From positions 1 through 44,370 of IMG/VR virus record IMGVR_UViG_3300032223_001186: a stretch of DNA of 44,370 nucleotides; one strand, written 5' to 3'. Source of the stretch: a virus. Made by a program: the position numbers and the translations under genes. The notes under the pieces were generated by a model. It saw nothing but the letters and a program-made list of their open reading frames with translations. It did not search any database and had not been told where the DNA came from. Positions within the stretch are counted from its first letter, which is position 1; the number at the start of each line of letters is the position of its first letter. Below are positions 29,296 to 36,908 of the stretch, piece after piece.

Positions 29296-30687
29296 TCCAC
29301 CGGATCACCGGAACCGCCATGCTGTTGCCTAGAGCCTTGTAGCGCGGCCCATCCGCTGCTTTTTCCATCGCAGTGTAATCGTCAGGAAAACCCTGAAGTC
29401 GTTCGCATTCTCGCGGGGTGAATCGGCGCACGCCAAACGTTTGCGCGATCTGCGTCATCACGGCGCCGACACCCATCCCGCTGCGTCCCGCCGGCAACGT
29501 CGGAGCCAAGACCGGAATCACATGCCCCGCCGCTACCGCCTGATCGTTCACGCCCGACTGGCCGTGTCCTTTCGGCGTGTGCTGACTTGGCAACGCCCCA
29601 ACCACCAGCGTCTCCGTCTCGTAGTCAATCCGCCCCATGCCACCAGCATTCAGGCAGTGGGATGTTTCGACGGTGGCGACGTAACACTGCTGTTTCGCGC
29701 CCGGTTCAGCCGCCAGTGCTCCAACGATCTGGCCGTCACCGTCGAACATGCGGACCTCATCGCGAGTGTTCTGGACGAACGCCACCCCATGCTGCTTCCC
29801 GCGCTGAAGCGTGAACATCGGATCTCCCGGCTGTCCGATACCGTCAGAGCATCGCACGTCGTCGGTACTGACTCCGGTTCGTGCGCCGGGTTCAAGGATG
29901 CGGATTGGCGACATCGCCAGCATTCCCACCTGATTGCGAATCGCGCCGTCTTTCGCCCGTGCATCCATCGTGCAGGCTACGTCAACGTCTCGCCCCCCCC
30001 CAGGCCCGACCTCGAAACCGATTCCAGTGCGTTCCGCAACATCGGCGGCAGTTTTTTCCCCCGCTTCTCTGCGCGGCGGAGAATGCCGCGCGGCACGCCT
30101 TCGCACTCAAAAAGTATTTTGCGGGGATCGGACACGTTTCGAGGACATGCGACAACGAACACACGCTTGCGTCGTTGGGCCAGTCCGAAATATTGAGCAT
30201 CGAGGACACGCCAAGCGGCAGCGCGTCGGGGTCCAGACACCATGCCTGCGTTTGTCCATCCGCCGACCGGTACGATGGCTTCATCTGCTCCAACCAGCGC
30301 AGCGAGGAATGACCCGAAGGCGTTGTCTTTTGTGCTGAGAACTCCGGGGACGTTTTCCCACAAGACAGTATCAGGCTCAATTGCATCTACCACCTCCACG
30401 AATCGTAACGTCAGGTTGCCCCGCGCATCTTCGAGACTACGCCGATTTCCGGCCATTGAGAACGCTTGGCACGGTGTCCCGGCCACCAGCAAATTCAAGT
30501 GACCGAATGACCGCGCCCGGTCAATGAAATCCGTCGCCGTGATGTCCCCCAGATTGACGCTTTCCGGGTGACGGTGCGCCAGAACGCGAGATGGGAACTT
30601 CTCCACCTCCGCAGACCAAAGCCATTGCGTCCCCGGCATTGCAGTTTCAGGCGCTCCTATTCCGCTGCACATCGTTGCGCCGGTCAT
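29204..30687 (-). CDS. DNA cytosine-5 methyltransferase, frame broken at a G9 tract
   Basis: Two adjacent frames together form one C5-methyltransferase. The first (30687-29977) has motif I (ATMCSGIGAPE), motif IV with the catalytic Cys (GTPCQAFSMAG), motif VI WENVPG and motif VIII QRRKRVFVVA, and ends soon after the G run. The second carries a variable region with ETSHCLNAGGMGRIDYETE and then motifs IX-X (RFTPRECERLQGFPDDYT and KALGNSMAVPVIRWI). A -1 shift at the run (or a tract of 7 or 10 G) would give a 494-residue protein. Options are programmed slippage, a phase-variable tract, a sequencing or assembly error, or a true pseudogene. The intact protein would methylate the phage genome against host restriction. 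It is coupled to the upstream zinc-ribbon gene (ATGA). Confidence 0.85.
29993..30001 (-). other. Homopolymer of nine G in the methyltransferase gene
   Basis: The minus strand reads CTG GGG GGG GGC in the first frame. The heptamer G GGG GGG lies in phase as a possible -1 slippery site, and a change to 7 or 10 G would also join the two halves. Confidence 0.9.
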
Positions 30688-30872
30688 ACCATTTTCCGTT
30701 TCCGCCGTGCCGACTGCCGCCGATCAGTTACCCGTCCCTGCGCTTGTCGGCACCGATCCGCCCCGCAAGTGATCTGGAGTTTATTGACCTTCACGAACGG
30801 CTTATTGCAGTGCGGACACGTCGCCGCCCCGAAGTCGCGCCGCATTGTCATCCCTGGTGAGTAATAGAGCAT
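30684..30872 (-). CDS. Small zinc-ribbon protein
   Basis: A 62-residue protein starting MLYYSPGMTMRRDFGAATC, with CPHCNKPF and later CGADRCRQAQ, a likely four-Cys zinc site, and a strongly basic C-terminus (RRQSARRKRKMV). It begins in the stop of the DnaA-like gene (TGATG) and ends in the start of the methyltransferase (ATGA). It is probably a nucleic-acid-binding protein. The family is not recognised. Confidence 0.65.
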   Translation of the reverse strand: MLYYSPGMTMRRDFGAATCPHCNKPFVKVNKLQITCGADRCRQAQGRVTDRRQSARRKRKMV

Positions 30873-31246
30873 CACGCAACATCCCCGTATGCCCGCGTCA
30901 AAAACGCGATCTGTTCCGCTTGCTGGTGAATGATTGCAGCCTGTCGCCGGATAACTTCCAGCATCGCTTTCCGGCTCGTCAGACGCGCCGTGGCATCGCC
31001 GGTATCCATTCCTTTCAGGTGGTGCATTACGGTCGTGTGGTGGCAGTTGAACGCCTCCCCGATCTGCGGATACGACATGCCGAGCTCGGTACGGCATCGA
31101 TGCATTGCTTTCCGCTTCGCCGCCATCAGGTCATGACTGGATCCGGAAAACACCATCTTGTGCCGCGTCAGATTGTGTTCAGCCGCCACCTGCTCCTGAA
31201 TCATCTGCGCTTTTTTCATCCACACAGAGTGCTTTTCCGGCGTCAT
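30872..31246 (-). CDS. DnaA domain IV-like DNA-binding protein
   Basis: A 124-residue protein. Residues about 40-78 read LMAAKRKAMHRCRTELGMSY then PQIGEAFNCHHTTVMHHLK. This matches DnaA domain IV, the 'sy.eIg~.Fg.rdHtTV~ha..k' helix-turn-helix that binds DnaA boxes. The AAA+ ATPase is absent. The N-terminus and C-terminus are helical; the latter (AIIHQQAEQIAFLTRAYG) may form a coiled coil. It may mark the phage replication origin, direct host replication proteins, or regulate transcription. It overlaps the HNH gene by 4 nt. Confidence 0.82.
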   Translation of the reverse strand: MTPEKHSVWMKKAQMIQEQVAAEHNLTRHKMVFSGSSHDLMAAKRKAMHRCRTELGMSYPQIGEAFNCHHTTVMHHLKGMDTGDATARLTSRKAMLEVIRRQAAIIHQQAEQIAFLTRAYGDVA

Positions 31247-31590
31247 TGCTTCCCACCTCCAACGCCCTCAAATATCCCCTGATAGAACGTGAACAGGTCC
31301 GCCCGGTTGATACCGTGATACTCCCAGAATCCGCGCCCCATGACATGCTGAGAATCGGAGCGCGTCCGGTGATGGCCGGCGCACAGCGGAATCGCTTGTT
31401 CGTCTTTCGACTTCTGCCCCAGTCCGCGGTCCCCGACGTGCGCCGCTTCGACGTTCCCCTCGCAGTCTCTGGCGGCCGCCAGAACGCACGGCCACTGTCG
31501 GATGAACTCAAGGTATACGGGATTCTGCGCGACCCCGCCAGCGCGGCGGATTGCTTTCAGGCTACGCTTTGCAATCGTGGTGCGCCTCAT
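31243..31590 (-). CDS. HNH-type nuclease (DUF968-like)
   Basis: A 115-residue protein with VEAAHVGDRGLGQKSKDEQA followed by IPLCAGHHRTRSDSQH. The pattern '~~~aHv...g.g.Ksdd...~PLC~~HH......g' belongs to DUF968/HNH-like nucleases of phages, which are often placed with recombination genes. Conserved His and Cys residues for a beta-beta-alpha metal site are present (H in AAHV, HH after LC). A role in branch processing, packaging or restriction-like cutting is possible. It is coupled to both neighbours (ATGA). Confidence 0.8.
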   Translation of the reverse strand: MRRTTIAKRSLKAIRRAGGVAQNPVYLEFIRQWPCVLAAARDCEGNVEAAHVGDRGLGQKSKDEQAIPLCAGHHRTRSDSQHVMGRGFWEYHGINRADLFTFYQGIFEGVGGGKQ

Positions 31591-34277
31591 TGTGCGTCAC
31601 CCGTCAGGTCGAACAAAGACGGCATGTTAACCTTCGTTTCCGCGGCCTTCAGATATTGCACCGAATCCCAGAAGTAGCCTGGATTGAGTTCCGCGCTTCG
31701 CCCCTGACGCCCGAGCAATACCGCCCGATACGGGACTGTGCCGAGGCCGCCGAACGGATCATAAACCAGTTCGCCGTGGTTCGTGTGCTGCGTAATCGTC
31801 CGGTCAGCGATATCGAACTGCATCGGGCACAGGTGACCTTCTTTGCCGGCCGCCGCTTGCATCGTGTTCATGCCGAGCATCCGCGTCACGTCGGACCAAA
31901 CCTCGTCTGACCACGACGGAGGCTGCAGGAGCATGAATGTCACCGGGAGAATGCCGGTTGCTTCCAGGTACTCACCGATGCGGACGTGGTTCTCGTAGTC
32001 ATAGACGTTCGTTGTGTAGTAGTCGCGGAACAGGCGGAAGATTTCGCCGTGGTCCAGTCCTTTCAGGTGCTCCGGCGTCAGTTGCGTGTTGCCACTGGAC
32101 CGGGTGAAGCCATGAGCGTCAGTCTGCCAGCGCGCGCGGCTGTAGTGGCCCTTCCGTACCGGCAGAGACGTCGGAAGATTGCGTTCGAATGGAATAACCT
32201 TGGGAGCATTGCCGGTCGTATCGCTGAAAACAAATCCGCATGTCGGACACTCGCCCGGTTCGCCTTCCAGTTCCTTGTGTGAACAGACGCAATCAGGCTT
32301 GGACTTCAAAACCGGTTCGTCGGCATAGGCGTTGCTGGAATCTGACGGCGGCTTCCGGAACAGCAGCAGATATTCCGGCATCCCGACGCCCATCTTTGTG
32401 CCGTCTTTGCACTGTTCGGACCATCCGAGCCTGTACGTCTGGTTGTTCTCGCGAACAACGTCGGTGACGATGGTTTTCATGCCGAGGTAGGCGAAACCAT
32501 GCTTTGTGTAGTGCATGATTGTGTCGCAGTGGAACGGGTACGCCGTCTGGAATCCGAGCCCGTTGATACCGCCCGGAGTGATCCGGTCTTTGACGTGAAT
32601 CGCCGCAATCCGGCCCGGTTTCAGCACTCGCAGGAGTTCCGGCGTCAGATAGTCCATCTGCTGGAAGAAGTGCGCTGGCGTGTCGGTATGGCCGAAATCA
32701 TTGTATGACGGCGAATATTCGTACTGGTTACCGAACGGGATGCTGGTCAATACCAGGTGTACGCTGTTCGTCTCCATCGCCCGCGTCTCCAGCACCGTAT
32801 CATTCAGCGCCAGCGTCCACCCTTCGCCGGACACCTCCACGCGCTTGACGCCAGTGCTCCGCGCCATCGCGGCCGCCATCGCCTGGTGGCTCAATCCGAA
32901 CTCCCGAATGATCTGTGTCATGTTGTCGCACAACTCCTTATGCTGTTTCCACTTCCGCTCTAAAGACTTCCGAACCTCCCGCTCCGCAGACGTGTAGATA
33001 AGGTCCACACGAACCGGCTTCGTCTGCAGGAACCGCTGAAGTCGGTGAACCGCCTGAATGAAATCGTTGAACTTGAACCCGATGCCGAGGAATATGGCCC
33101 AGTTGCAGTGACGCTGGAAGTTGCAGCCGGAGCCGCAAAGCACTGGCTTCGTTGCCAGTTCACGAACCGAGCCTTCCGAAAACCCTGCAATAATCTCTTC
33201 CCGCGTCTTCAAGTCCTGCGTTCCGAACACGCTGAGGACGTCCGGTATCGCGGTCTCGATGGCTTCGCGTTCGCGCTCCAGATCGTGCCAGATGATCCGA
33301 TGCGCGTCCGGGTCCAGCGCCCGGAGTTCCATCATCTTTGCGATGCGTTGCGGCAGACTGTCGCGCTTCTCCCGGCTGCTGTCGACGATACCGAAGGCTG
33401 CATTCTTGAACATGCGCGCCTGTCCGTCGCGTTCTTCCCCGGCGTTGCTGTGATCGGTTTCGACTTCATGCCAGTGAATGTCTAGATCCGGCAGGATGTA
33501 GCCATCGTCGGAGTATCCGAGGTCTGACGGCCGCTGAACGAAGATAGCCCACGATGACACCCACAGCCAGAACTCGCGCTCTTTGTGCGGATGAATCGTC
33601 AGGACGTCTGCTTTCGTGCTGTCGCGTTTGAAGAACCGTGTCTTCGCCTCTCCAACATCCATCACGTCCAGAAATGCGGCATAAGCCAGCAGTTCGATGT
33701 ATTCGTTGGGTGACGGTGTAGCGGTCGCAACGAACTTGTAGCGCATGCCTTCGAACACCCGCATGAATTCCCGAAAGGTCTTCGTACCGCCGAACGACCG
33801 TAGTACGCTGGCTTCGTCCAGACTGGCCCCGGCGAACTTCTTCGGATCAATCTTGCCGTCTCGGATCGTTTCGTAGTTCGTCAGGTAGACCCCGGTATCG
33901 CCGCATTCGTCCAAACTTCGAACGAACTTCAGGCCGATGCCGAGCTTGAGCGCGTCCACCGCAAACTCATGACGAACGCCGAGCGGCGCGACGATCAGGA
34001 AACGTCCCCCTGTAAAGGCTGCGATACATCGTGCAATCTCAAGCTGGATAAAGGTCTTGCCGAGGCCGAAGCTGGCGAAGATGGCGCGGCGGCCGCCAGA
34101 TACCGCCCATCGTGTGATGGCATCCTGGTGAGGCTTGAGCATGTCAGAGACCTGAATCTCCTGCATGTCCAGCCCGTCCGGTATCGCGACACACGCCTTT
34201 GCCGCGAGGAATGCGTCGTAGTCCTGTTGTGATGCGTCGTTGTTGCGCTCTAAAAAGCGCCGTGCTTTGTGGTCCAT
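31587..34277 (-). CDS. SF2 helicase fused to a DNA (adenine/cytosine-N4) methyltransferase
   Basis: An 896-residue protein. The N-terminal half has a SF2/SNF2-like helicase: motif I FASFGLGKTFIQLE (Lys74-Thr75), a DEAS motif II in FAGASLDEASVLR, motif III-like VATATPSPN and a motif VI-like AVHRLQRFLQ. From about residue 480 comes an amino-methyltransferase of the beta type: VLTSIPFGNQYEY fills the place of the catalytic DPPY/SPPY motif, and near the C-terminus LVYDPFGGLGTVPYRAVLLG gives the SAM-binding motif I. A zinc ribbon (CVCSHK...CPTCGFVF) lies between. Such helicase-methyltransferase proteins resemble restriction-related machines. SIPF in place of SPPY is worth noting. A ribosome-binding site (AGGAGAGG, 7 nt) precedes the ATG. 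Confidence 0.88.
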   Translation of the reverse strand: MDHKARRFLERNNDASQQDYDAFLAAKACVAIPDGLDMQEIQVSDMLKPHQDAITRWAVSGGRRAIFASFGLGKTFIQLEIARCIAAFTGGRFLIVAPLGVRHEFAVDALKLGIGLKFVRSLDECGDTGVYLTNYETIRDGKIDPKKFAGASLDEASVLRSFGGTKTFREFMRVFEGMRYKFVATATPSPNEYIELLAYAAFLDVMDVGEAKTRFFKRDSTKADVLTIHPHKEREFWLWVSSWAIFVQRPSDLGYSDDGYILPDLDIHWHEVETDHSNAGEERDGQARMFKNAAFGIVDSSREKRDSLPQRIAKMMELRALDPDAHRIIWHDLEREREAIETAIPDVLSVFGTQDLKTREEIIAGFSEGSVRELATKPVLCGSGCNFQRHCNWAIFLGIGFKFNDFIQAVHRLQRFLQTKPVRVDLIYTSAEREVRKSLERKWKQHKELCDNMTQIIREFGLSHQAMAAAMARSTGVKRVEVSGEGWTLALNDTVLETRAMETNSVHLVLTSIPFGNQYEYSPSYNDFGHTDTPAHFFQQMDYLTPELLRVLKPGRIAAIHVKDRITPGGINGLGFQTAYPFHCDTIMHYTKHGFAYLGMKTIVTDVVRENNQTYRLGWSEQCKDGTKMGVGMPEYLLLFRKPPSDSSNAYADEPVLKSKPDCVCSHKELEGEPGECPTCGFVFSDTTGNAPKVIPFERNLPTSLPVRKGHYSRARWQTDAHGFTRSSGNTQLTPEHLKGLDHGEIFRLFRDYYTTNVYDYENHVRIGEYLEATGILPVTFMLLQPPSWSDEVWSDVTRMLGMNTMQAAAGKEGHLCPMQFDIADRTITQHTNHGELVYDPFGGLGTVPYRAVLLGRQGRSAELNPGYFWDSVQYLKAAETKVNMPSLFDLTGDAQ

Positions 34278-34323
34278 TTAGCCGCCTCTCCTATAAGGCG
34301 TCGGAGTGCTGGGAGTGAGGGTA

Positions 34324-34339
34324 GGAGTCCTTCGACTCC
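34324..34339. other. Stable small hairpin between operons
   Basis: GGAGTC-CTTC-GACTCC (6-bp stem, 4-nt loop; extendable to GGGAGT/ACTCCC with neighbours) lies in the 67-nt gap before the helicase-methyltransferase. There is no T run, so it is not a usual terminator. It may slow transcription or protect an mRNA end. GGAGTG repeats lie beside it. Confidence 0.5.
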
Positions 34340-34344
34340 CAATA

Positions 34345-34593
34345 TCACTCCGAAGCGCTGGTACCCATGCCTGAGTGTCCCGCGCCGTCTCTGTCAGTAT
34401 GCACCGATACCGGGTGCTCGGTCAACATCAAAAGTTCTTCCATTAGAGCATCGGTCGCCGCCATGCGCAATCCGAACTGGTACGCAGTCGGCGGGTTCTG
34501 AAGCGATCCTGATGCCAGCAGTAACGTCGCAAACCGGACTTGTTCATCCCGGCATCGCTGAAGGTCAGCTTTGACGATCCATTTGCGGTTCAT
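34345..34593 (-). CDS. Small protein of the replication region
   Basis: An 82-residue protein starting MNRKWIVKADLQRCRDEQVR, mainly helical (LLLASGSLQNPPTAYQFGLR and ATDALMEELLMLTEH), with a loose polar C-terminus. Its ATG overlaps the preceding stop (ATGA); the frame continues far upstream but inside the neighbouring gene. I do not recognise the family. Confidence 0.6.
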   Translation of the reverse strand: MNRKWIVKADLQRCRDEQVRFATLLLASGSLQNPPTAYQFGLRMAATDALMEELLMLTEHPVSVHTDRDGAGHSGMGTSASE

Positions 34594-35036
34594 GCAAACA
34601 CCGATCCGCGAGTCTGCCGTCGGATCTCCGCTGCTGCAAACTCCTGTTGATAGTGGCGCATCACTGACGGCACAATTACCGGCCCCACGTTCGCTGGTGG
34701 CGGTCCATCGTGGCGACACTTCCATGCTGCCGAAATTCCGATTTCGTTCTCGATGATGATGAACCCCGATCCGTTGCACCATGAGCAATCCCGCGACGTT
34801 GCCGTGATGGTTTCGTCGTCGGGCGTCTGCTGGCATATCTCAACGATTGCCTGGACACTGGGATATGTCCGCTCCTGTTCGCGCAGTGCTTTCACTACCC
34901 GCGCCGCATGGCCGATGCTGGCTGCGTTCTTCCGTAGCGCATCCGTTCGGGCCTTTAAGGCTTCCTGGCTATCTGGTAGCCCTGGAAGGCCGCTAAATCC
35001 CTGCATGGCCTCGCGTGCTGCTTTCAGATCGATCAT
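34590..35036 (-). CDS. Replication-region protein with a zinc-knuckle-like motif
   Basis: A 148-residue protein with a helical N-terminal half (VVKALREQERTYPSVQAIVE), then CSWCNGSGFIIIENEIG and another Cys in WKCRHDG. 'C..CnGsG' with a nearby CxH is a DnaJ-like half-knuckle often seen in phage replication-loader neighbours. It ends in a helix (SVMRHYQQEFAAAEIRRQ). A role as helicase loader or accessory to initiation is possible from its location after the O-like gene; it is not shown by motifs. Both ends overlap neighbours (ATGA). Confidence 0.62.
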   Translation of the reverse strand: MIDLKAAREAMQGFSGLPGLPDSQEALKARTDALRKNAASIGHAARVVKALREQERTYPSVQAIVEICQQTPDDETITATSRDCSWCNGSGFIIIENEIGISAAWKCRHDGPPPANVGPVIVPSVMRHYQQEFAAAEIRRQTRGSVFA

Positions 35037-35236
35037 CGGTTCACCTTCGCCGCGTCAATGACCGCATCGCGCAAGGTTGAGCCCTCACCGGCGATTGCGG
35101 GATTCAGCGTAGTCGGCGTTACCTCCCAGTTCGTCTCGTCGTCTTCGTCCAGATCTGCTATCGCCGCCCATTTGCCGTATGCTTTCGCTTCGGCCCGATG
35201 TGATTCCATCCAGTCCAGAATTTCCGTATCGCTCAT
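35033..35236 (-). CDS. Small acidic protein
   Basis: A 67-residue protein starting MSDTEILDWMESHRAEAKAY, with a strongly acidic middle (ADLDEDDETNWEV). It overlaps its neighbours by 4 nt on each side. No family is recognised; the short, acidic, coupled nature suggests a small accessory or regulatory protein. Confidence 0.55.
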   Translation of the reverse strand: MSDTEILDWMESHRAEAKAYGKWAAIADLDEDDETNWEVTPTTLNPAIAGEGSTLRDAVIDAAKVNR

Positions 35237-35760
35237 CGTCCACCCTCCCGCTTCGCCCGCTCGATATCCGCTGCCGTGATCCGGTTCGTTCCCGTAACTC
35301 GAAATACCGGAATACTTGGCAATCGTACCGGCTTCGTTCGTTCCATCGCCTTCGCCGCCGCCAGAGCCGCAATGACTGGCCGGATACTGACCGCCGCAGT
35401 CAAGTCTTCAGCCGTGTCCCGTGGCCCCGCAATCTGGCGCACGGTCGCCCCCCCCAGTTGCAGAGGCTCCGCTGATTTCTCGCTTGGTATCCCGTCGTTG
35501 AACCGTGGAAGTTGCGAGTACGCTTCGACGCCATCCGCCGGTCGGAACTTTGAGCAAAACACCGCCCGCATCTCTCGCGGCCCTTCCCACTCGTTCCATA
35601 GTTCCAGACACCGATTCACCAGCCAGACGATATCCGCGTTTGTATTCGCCATTTTGCACGCCATGAGCACTATCTCTGCCCGCGCCGTCTGATCTGACGG
35701 GAAGAACTTCAGCACGGATAACCGCGCCATATCTCGTGTCGCCTGTTGCGTGTCGATCAT
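35233..35760 (-). CDS. Unknown protein downstream of the O-like gene
   Basis: A 175-residue protein. The N-terminal 90 residues are helical with conserved-looking VWLVNRCLELWNEWEGPREM and VFCSKFRPADGVEAYSQLP. Similar 'W.~~p.~mR~lfc.~~~P~dg' sequences stand next to replication genes in other phages, but I cannot give the family a name with confidence. The C-terminal half is proline- and alanine-rich and polar. It is coupled to the genes on both sides (ATGA). A helicase-loader or primosome accessory role is a guess. Confidence 0.6.
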   Translation of the reverse strand: MIDTQQATRDMARLSVLKFFPSDQTARAEIVLMACKMANTNADIVWLVNRCLELWNEWEGPREMRAVFCSKFRPADGVEAYSQLPRFNDGIPSEKSAEPLQLGGATVRQIAGPRDTAEDLTAAVSIRPVIAALAAAKAMERTKPVRLPSIPVFRVTGTNRITAADIERAKREGGR

Positions 35761-36578
35761 AACCGCCCTTCCCGATACCGCTGCTCAAATTCCATCGTCA
35801 CCGATTCCACAAACCCGACCTTCGCCGCGCCATGCCCGTTCCCGTTCGTCAGCATGCTGACGAACGGCAGAGGCGCTTCGTCCTCCCACCTTCGCCCGTT
35901 GATCCACGTAGCCGGGTGTGGCCGCTTGTCCGGAGGTCTGCTGGTCAGTTCCGGCAGTTGCAGCGTCAGCGCCCGAAGAGCCGCCGCCCGAAGCTCTGGA
36001 GTTTTCAGCACGGCCCGCGCCGCTTTCAAAGCCGCGACCTTCGCCTCCCTCCGAGGGTAGACCGGCCAGAACTTTTGGGAGAACCAACCCTCAACCGGAT
36101 CGGACACAGGCACTGCGGCTGGTTTTGCAGCAGGGGGTGTATTTCTGTTCTCTTCTATTCCCTTCCCTTCCCTTCCCTTCAATGCAGGTTTTTCCGCATG
36201 TGGGTGCGGGATTTCGGCAACGCCCTGCATGTTTTTGGCAACCCGCTGATTTTCAAAGACTTCCAGCCACTCCAAAGATATCAACCGTGGAATCACCTCT
36301 TCGAATAGCGCAACGGGTAACCGGGAGATTCTGGCGAGTGATTGCGTCGTTCCCGCACCACCCTGCGGGATTTCGCCGCGCTTTGGTTGCTTCGATGCGA
36401 TCTCCAGAATGGCAAGCCAGGCCCCCAGATGCGCCGCCCCGTTCGGATGGTCCACCAGTTCCAAGTAGCCGAGATTCGACATATCGTTCGGCACCGGCAC
36501 CCAGTCGAGACGCTTCAATTCTCGGGTCCGGTTGTTCTCGTAACGGTCGGCCCACTTTGCGACTCGGTAAGCGATCAT
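35757..36578 (-). CDS. O-like replication initiation protein
   Basis: A 273-residue protein of two parts. The N-terminal part (about residues 1-120) looks like a winged helix (GAWLAILEIASKQPKRGEIP and ISRLPVALFEEVIPRLISLE), as in DnaD/O-like replication proteins. After a basic, charged linker with the repeat KGREGKG (near 132), the C-terminal part has FWPVYPRREAKVAALKAA and later PHPATWINGRRWEDE. 'fW~.YPr...k.aA~ka......hpatWi~~rrWed' is a recurring ending of phage replication proteins. It would bind the origin and load helicase. The linker coding sequence holds a G-rich repeat (36158-36180). Confidence 0.8.
   Translation of the reverse strand: MIAYRVAKWADRYENNRTRELKRLDWVPVPNDMSNLGYLELVDHPNGAAHLGAWLAILEIASKQPKRGEIPQGGAGTTQSLARISRLPVALFEEVIPRLISLEWLEVFENQRVAKNMQGVAEIPHPHAEKPALKGREGKGIEENRNTPPAAKPAAVPVSDPVEGWFSQKFWPVYPRREAKVAALKAARAVLKTPELRAAALRALTLQLPELTSRPPDKRPHPATWINGRRWEDEAPLPFVSMLTNGNGHGAAKVGFVESVTMEFEQRYREGRL
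36158..36180 (-). repeat. Pentanucleotide repeat / G-quadruplex motif in the initiation gene
   Basis: TTCCC four times plus TTC on the plus strand. On the minus (coding) strand this gives GGG-AA-GGG-AA-GGG-AA-GGG (36177-36160), which fits the G3+N1-7 quadruplex rule. A change by one 5-bp unit would shift the frame of the initiation gene. Confidence 0.8.
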
Positions 36579-36769
36579 GGCCGATTACCAATCGGCGACT
36601 TCGCGCCTTTAACGATGTCGTATCCGACTGCGGATATTAGCTGCCCCAAGTCTCCGATGAACTGTTTTCGGAAATGAACGGGAGCCCACTTCTGGACAAA
36701 CGCGATCAGTTCTTTTTCGCTGCGTAATGCGTCGGTTGTTGGCGCAGATTGCGCCGATGAATGTTCCAT
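36575..36769 (-). CDS. Small protein before the O-like gene
   Basis: A 64-residue protein starting MEHSSAQSAPTTDALRSEKE with a helical region (LIAFVQKWAPVHFRKQFIGD) and a C-terminal GDLGQLISAVGYDIV. ATG 36769 follows GGGAACGAAC, and a TTGAAA-18-TATAGT promoter lies about 110 nt upstream, so it should be the first gene of a transcription unit. The frame is open further upstream but without a clear start. No family is recognised. Confidence 0.6.
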   Translation of the reverse strand: MEHSSAQSAPTTDALRSEKELIAFVQKWAPVHFRKQFIGDLGQLISAVGYDIVKGAKSPIGNRP

Positions 36770-36878
36770 GTTCGTTCCCTCGTTCCCAAAGTTTTGGAGG
36801 ATGGCCCCGGCCAGCAGGGGAACGACTGCCGACCGGGTTTGCGCCAAAATCCGCGTCGGGGATCAGTCCGACGAACCA

Positions 36879-36908
36879 ACTATACACCATTCGCCAAGAG
36901 TGTTTCAA
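36879..36908 (-). promoter_or_regulatory. Promoter before the O-like unit
   Basis: TTGAAA (36908-36903), 18-bp spacer, TATAGT (36884-36879), each 5 of 6 against the sigma-70 consensus. It overlaps the end of the DUF1064 gene, whose TAG lies in the -10. The 36770-36878 leader contains AAATCCGCG (36847-36855), close to the half-site discussed at 26342 and 40484. Confidence 0.6.

Noticed and set aside
29441-30196. Plus-strand open frame of 251 codons opposite the methyltransferase
   Set aside because: Methyltransferase motifs IX-X are on the minus strand here; the plus frame has no domain.
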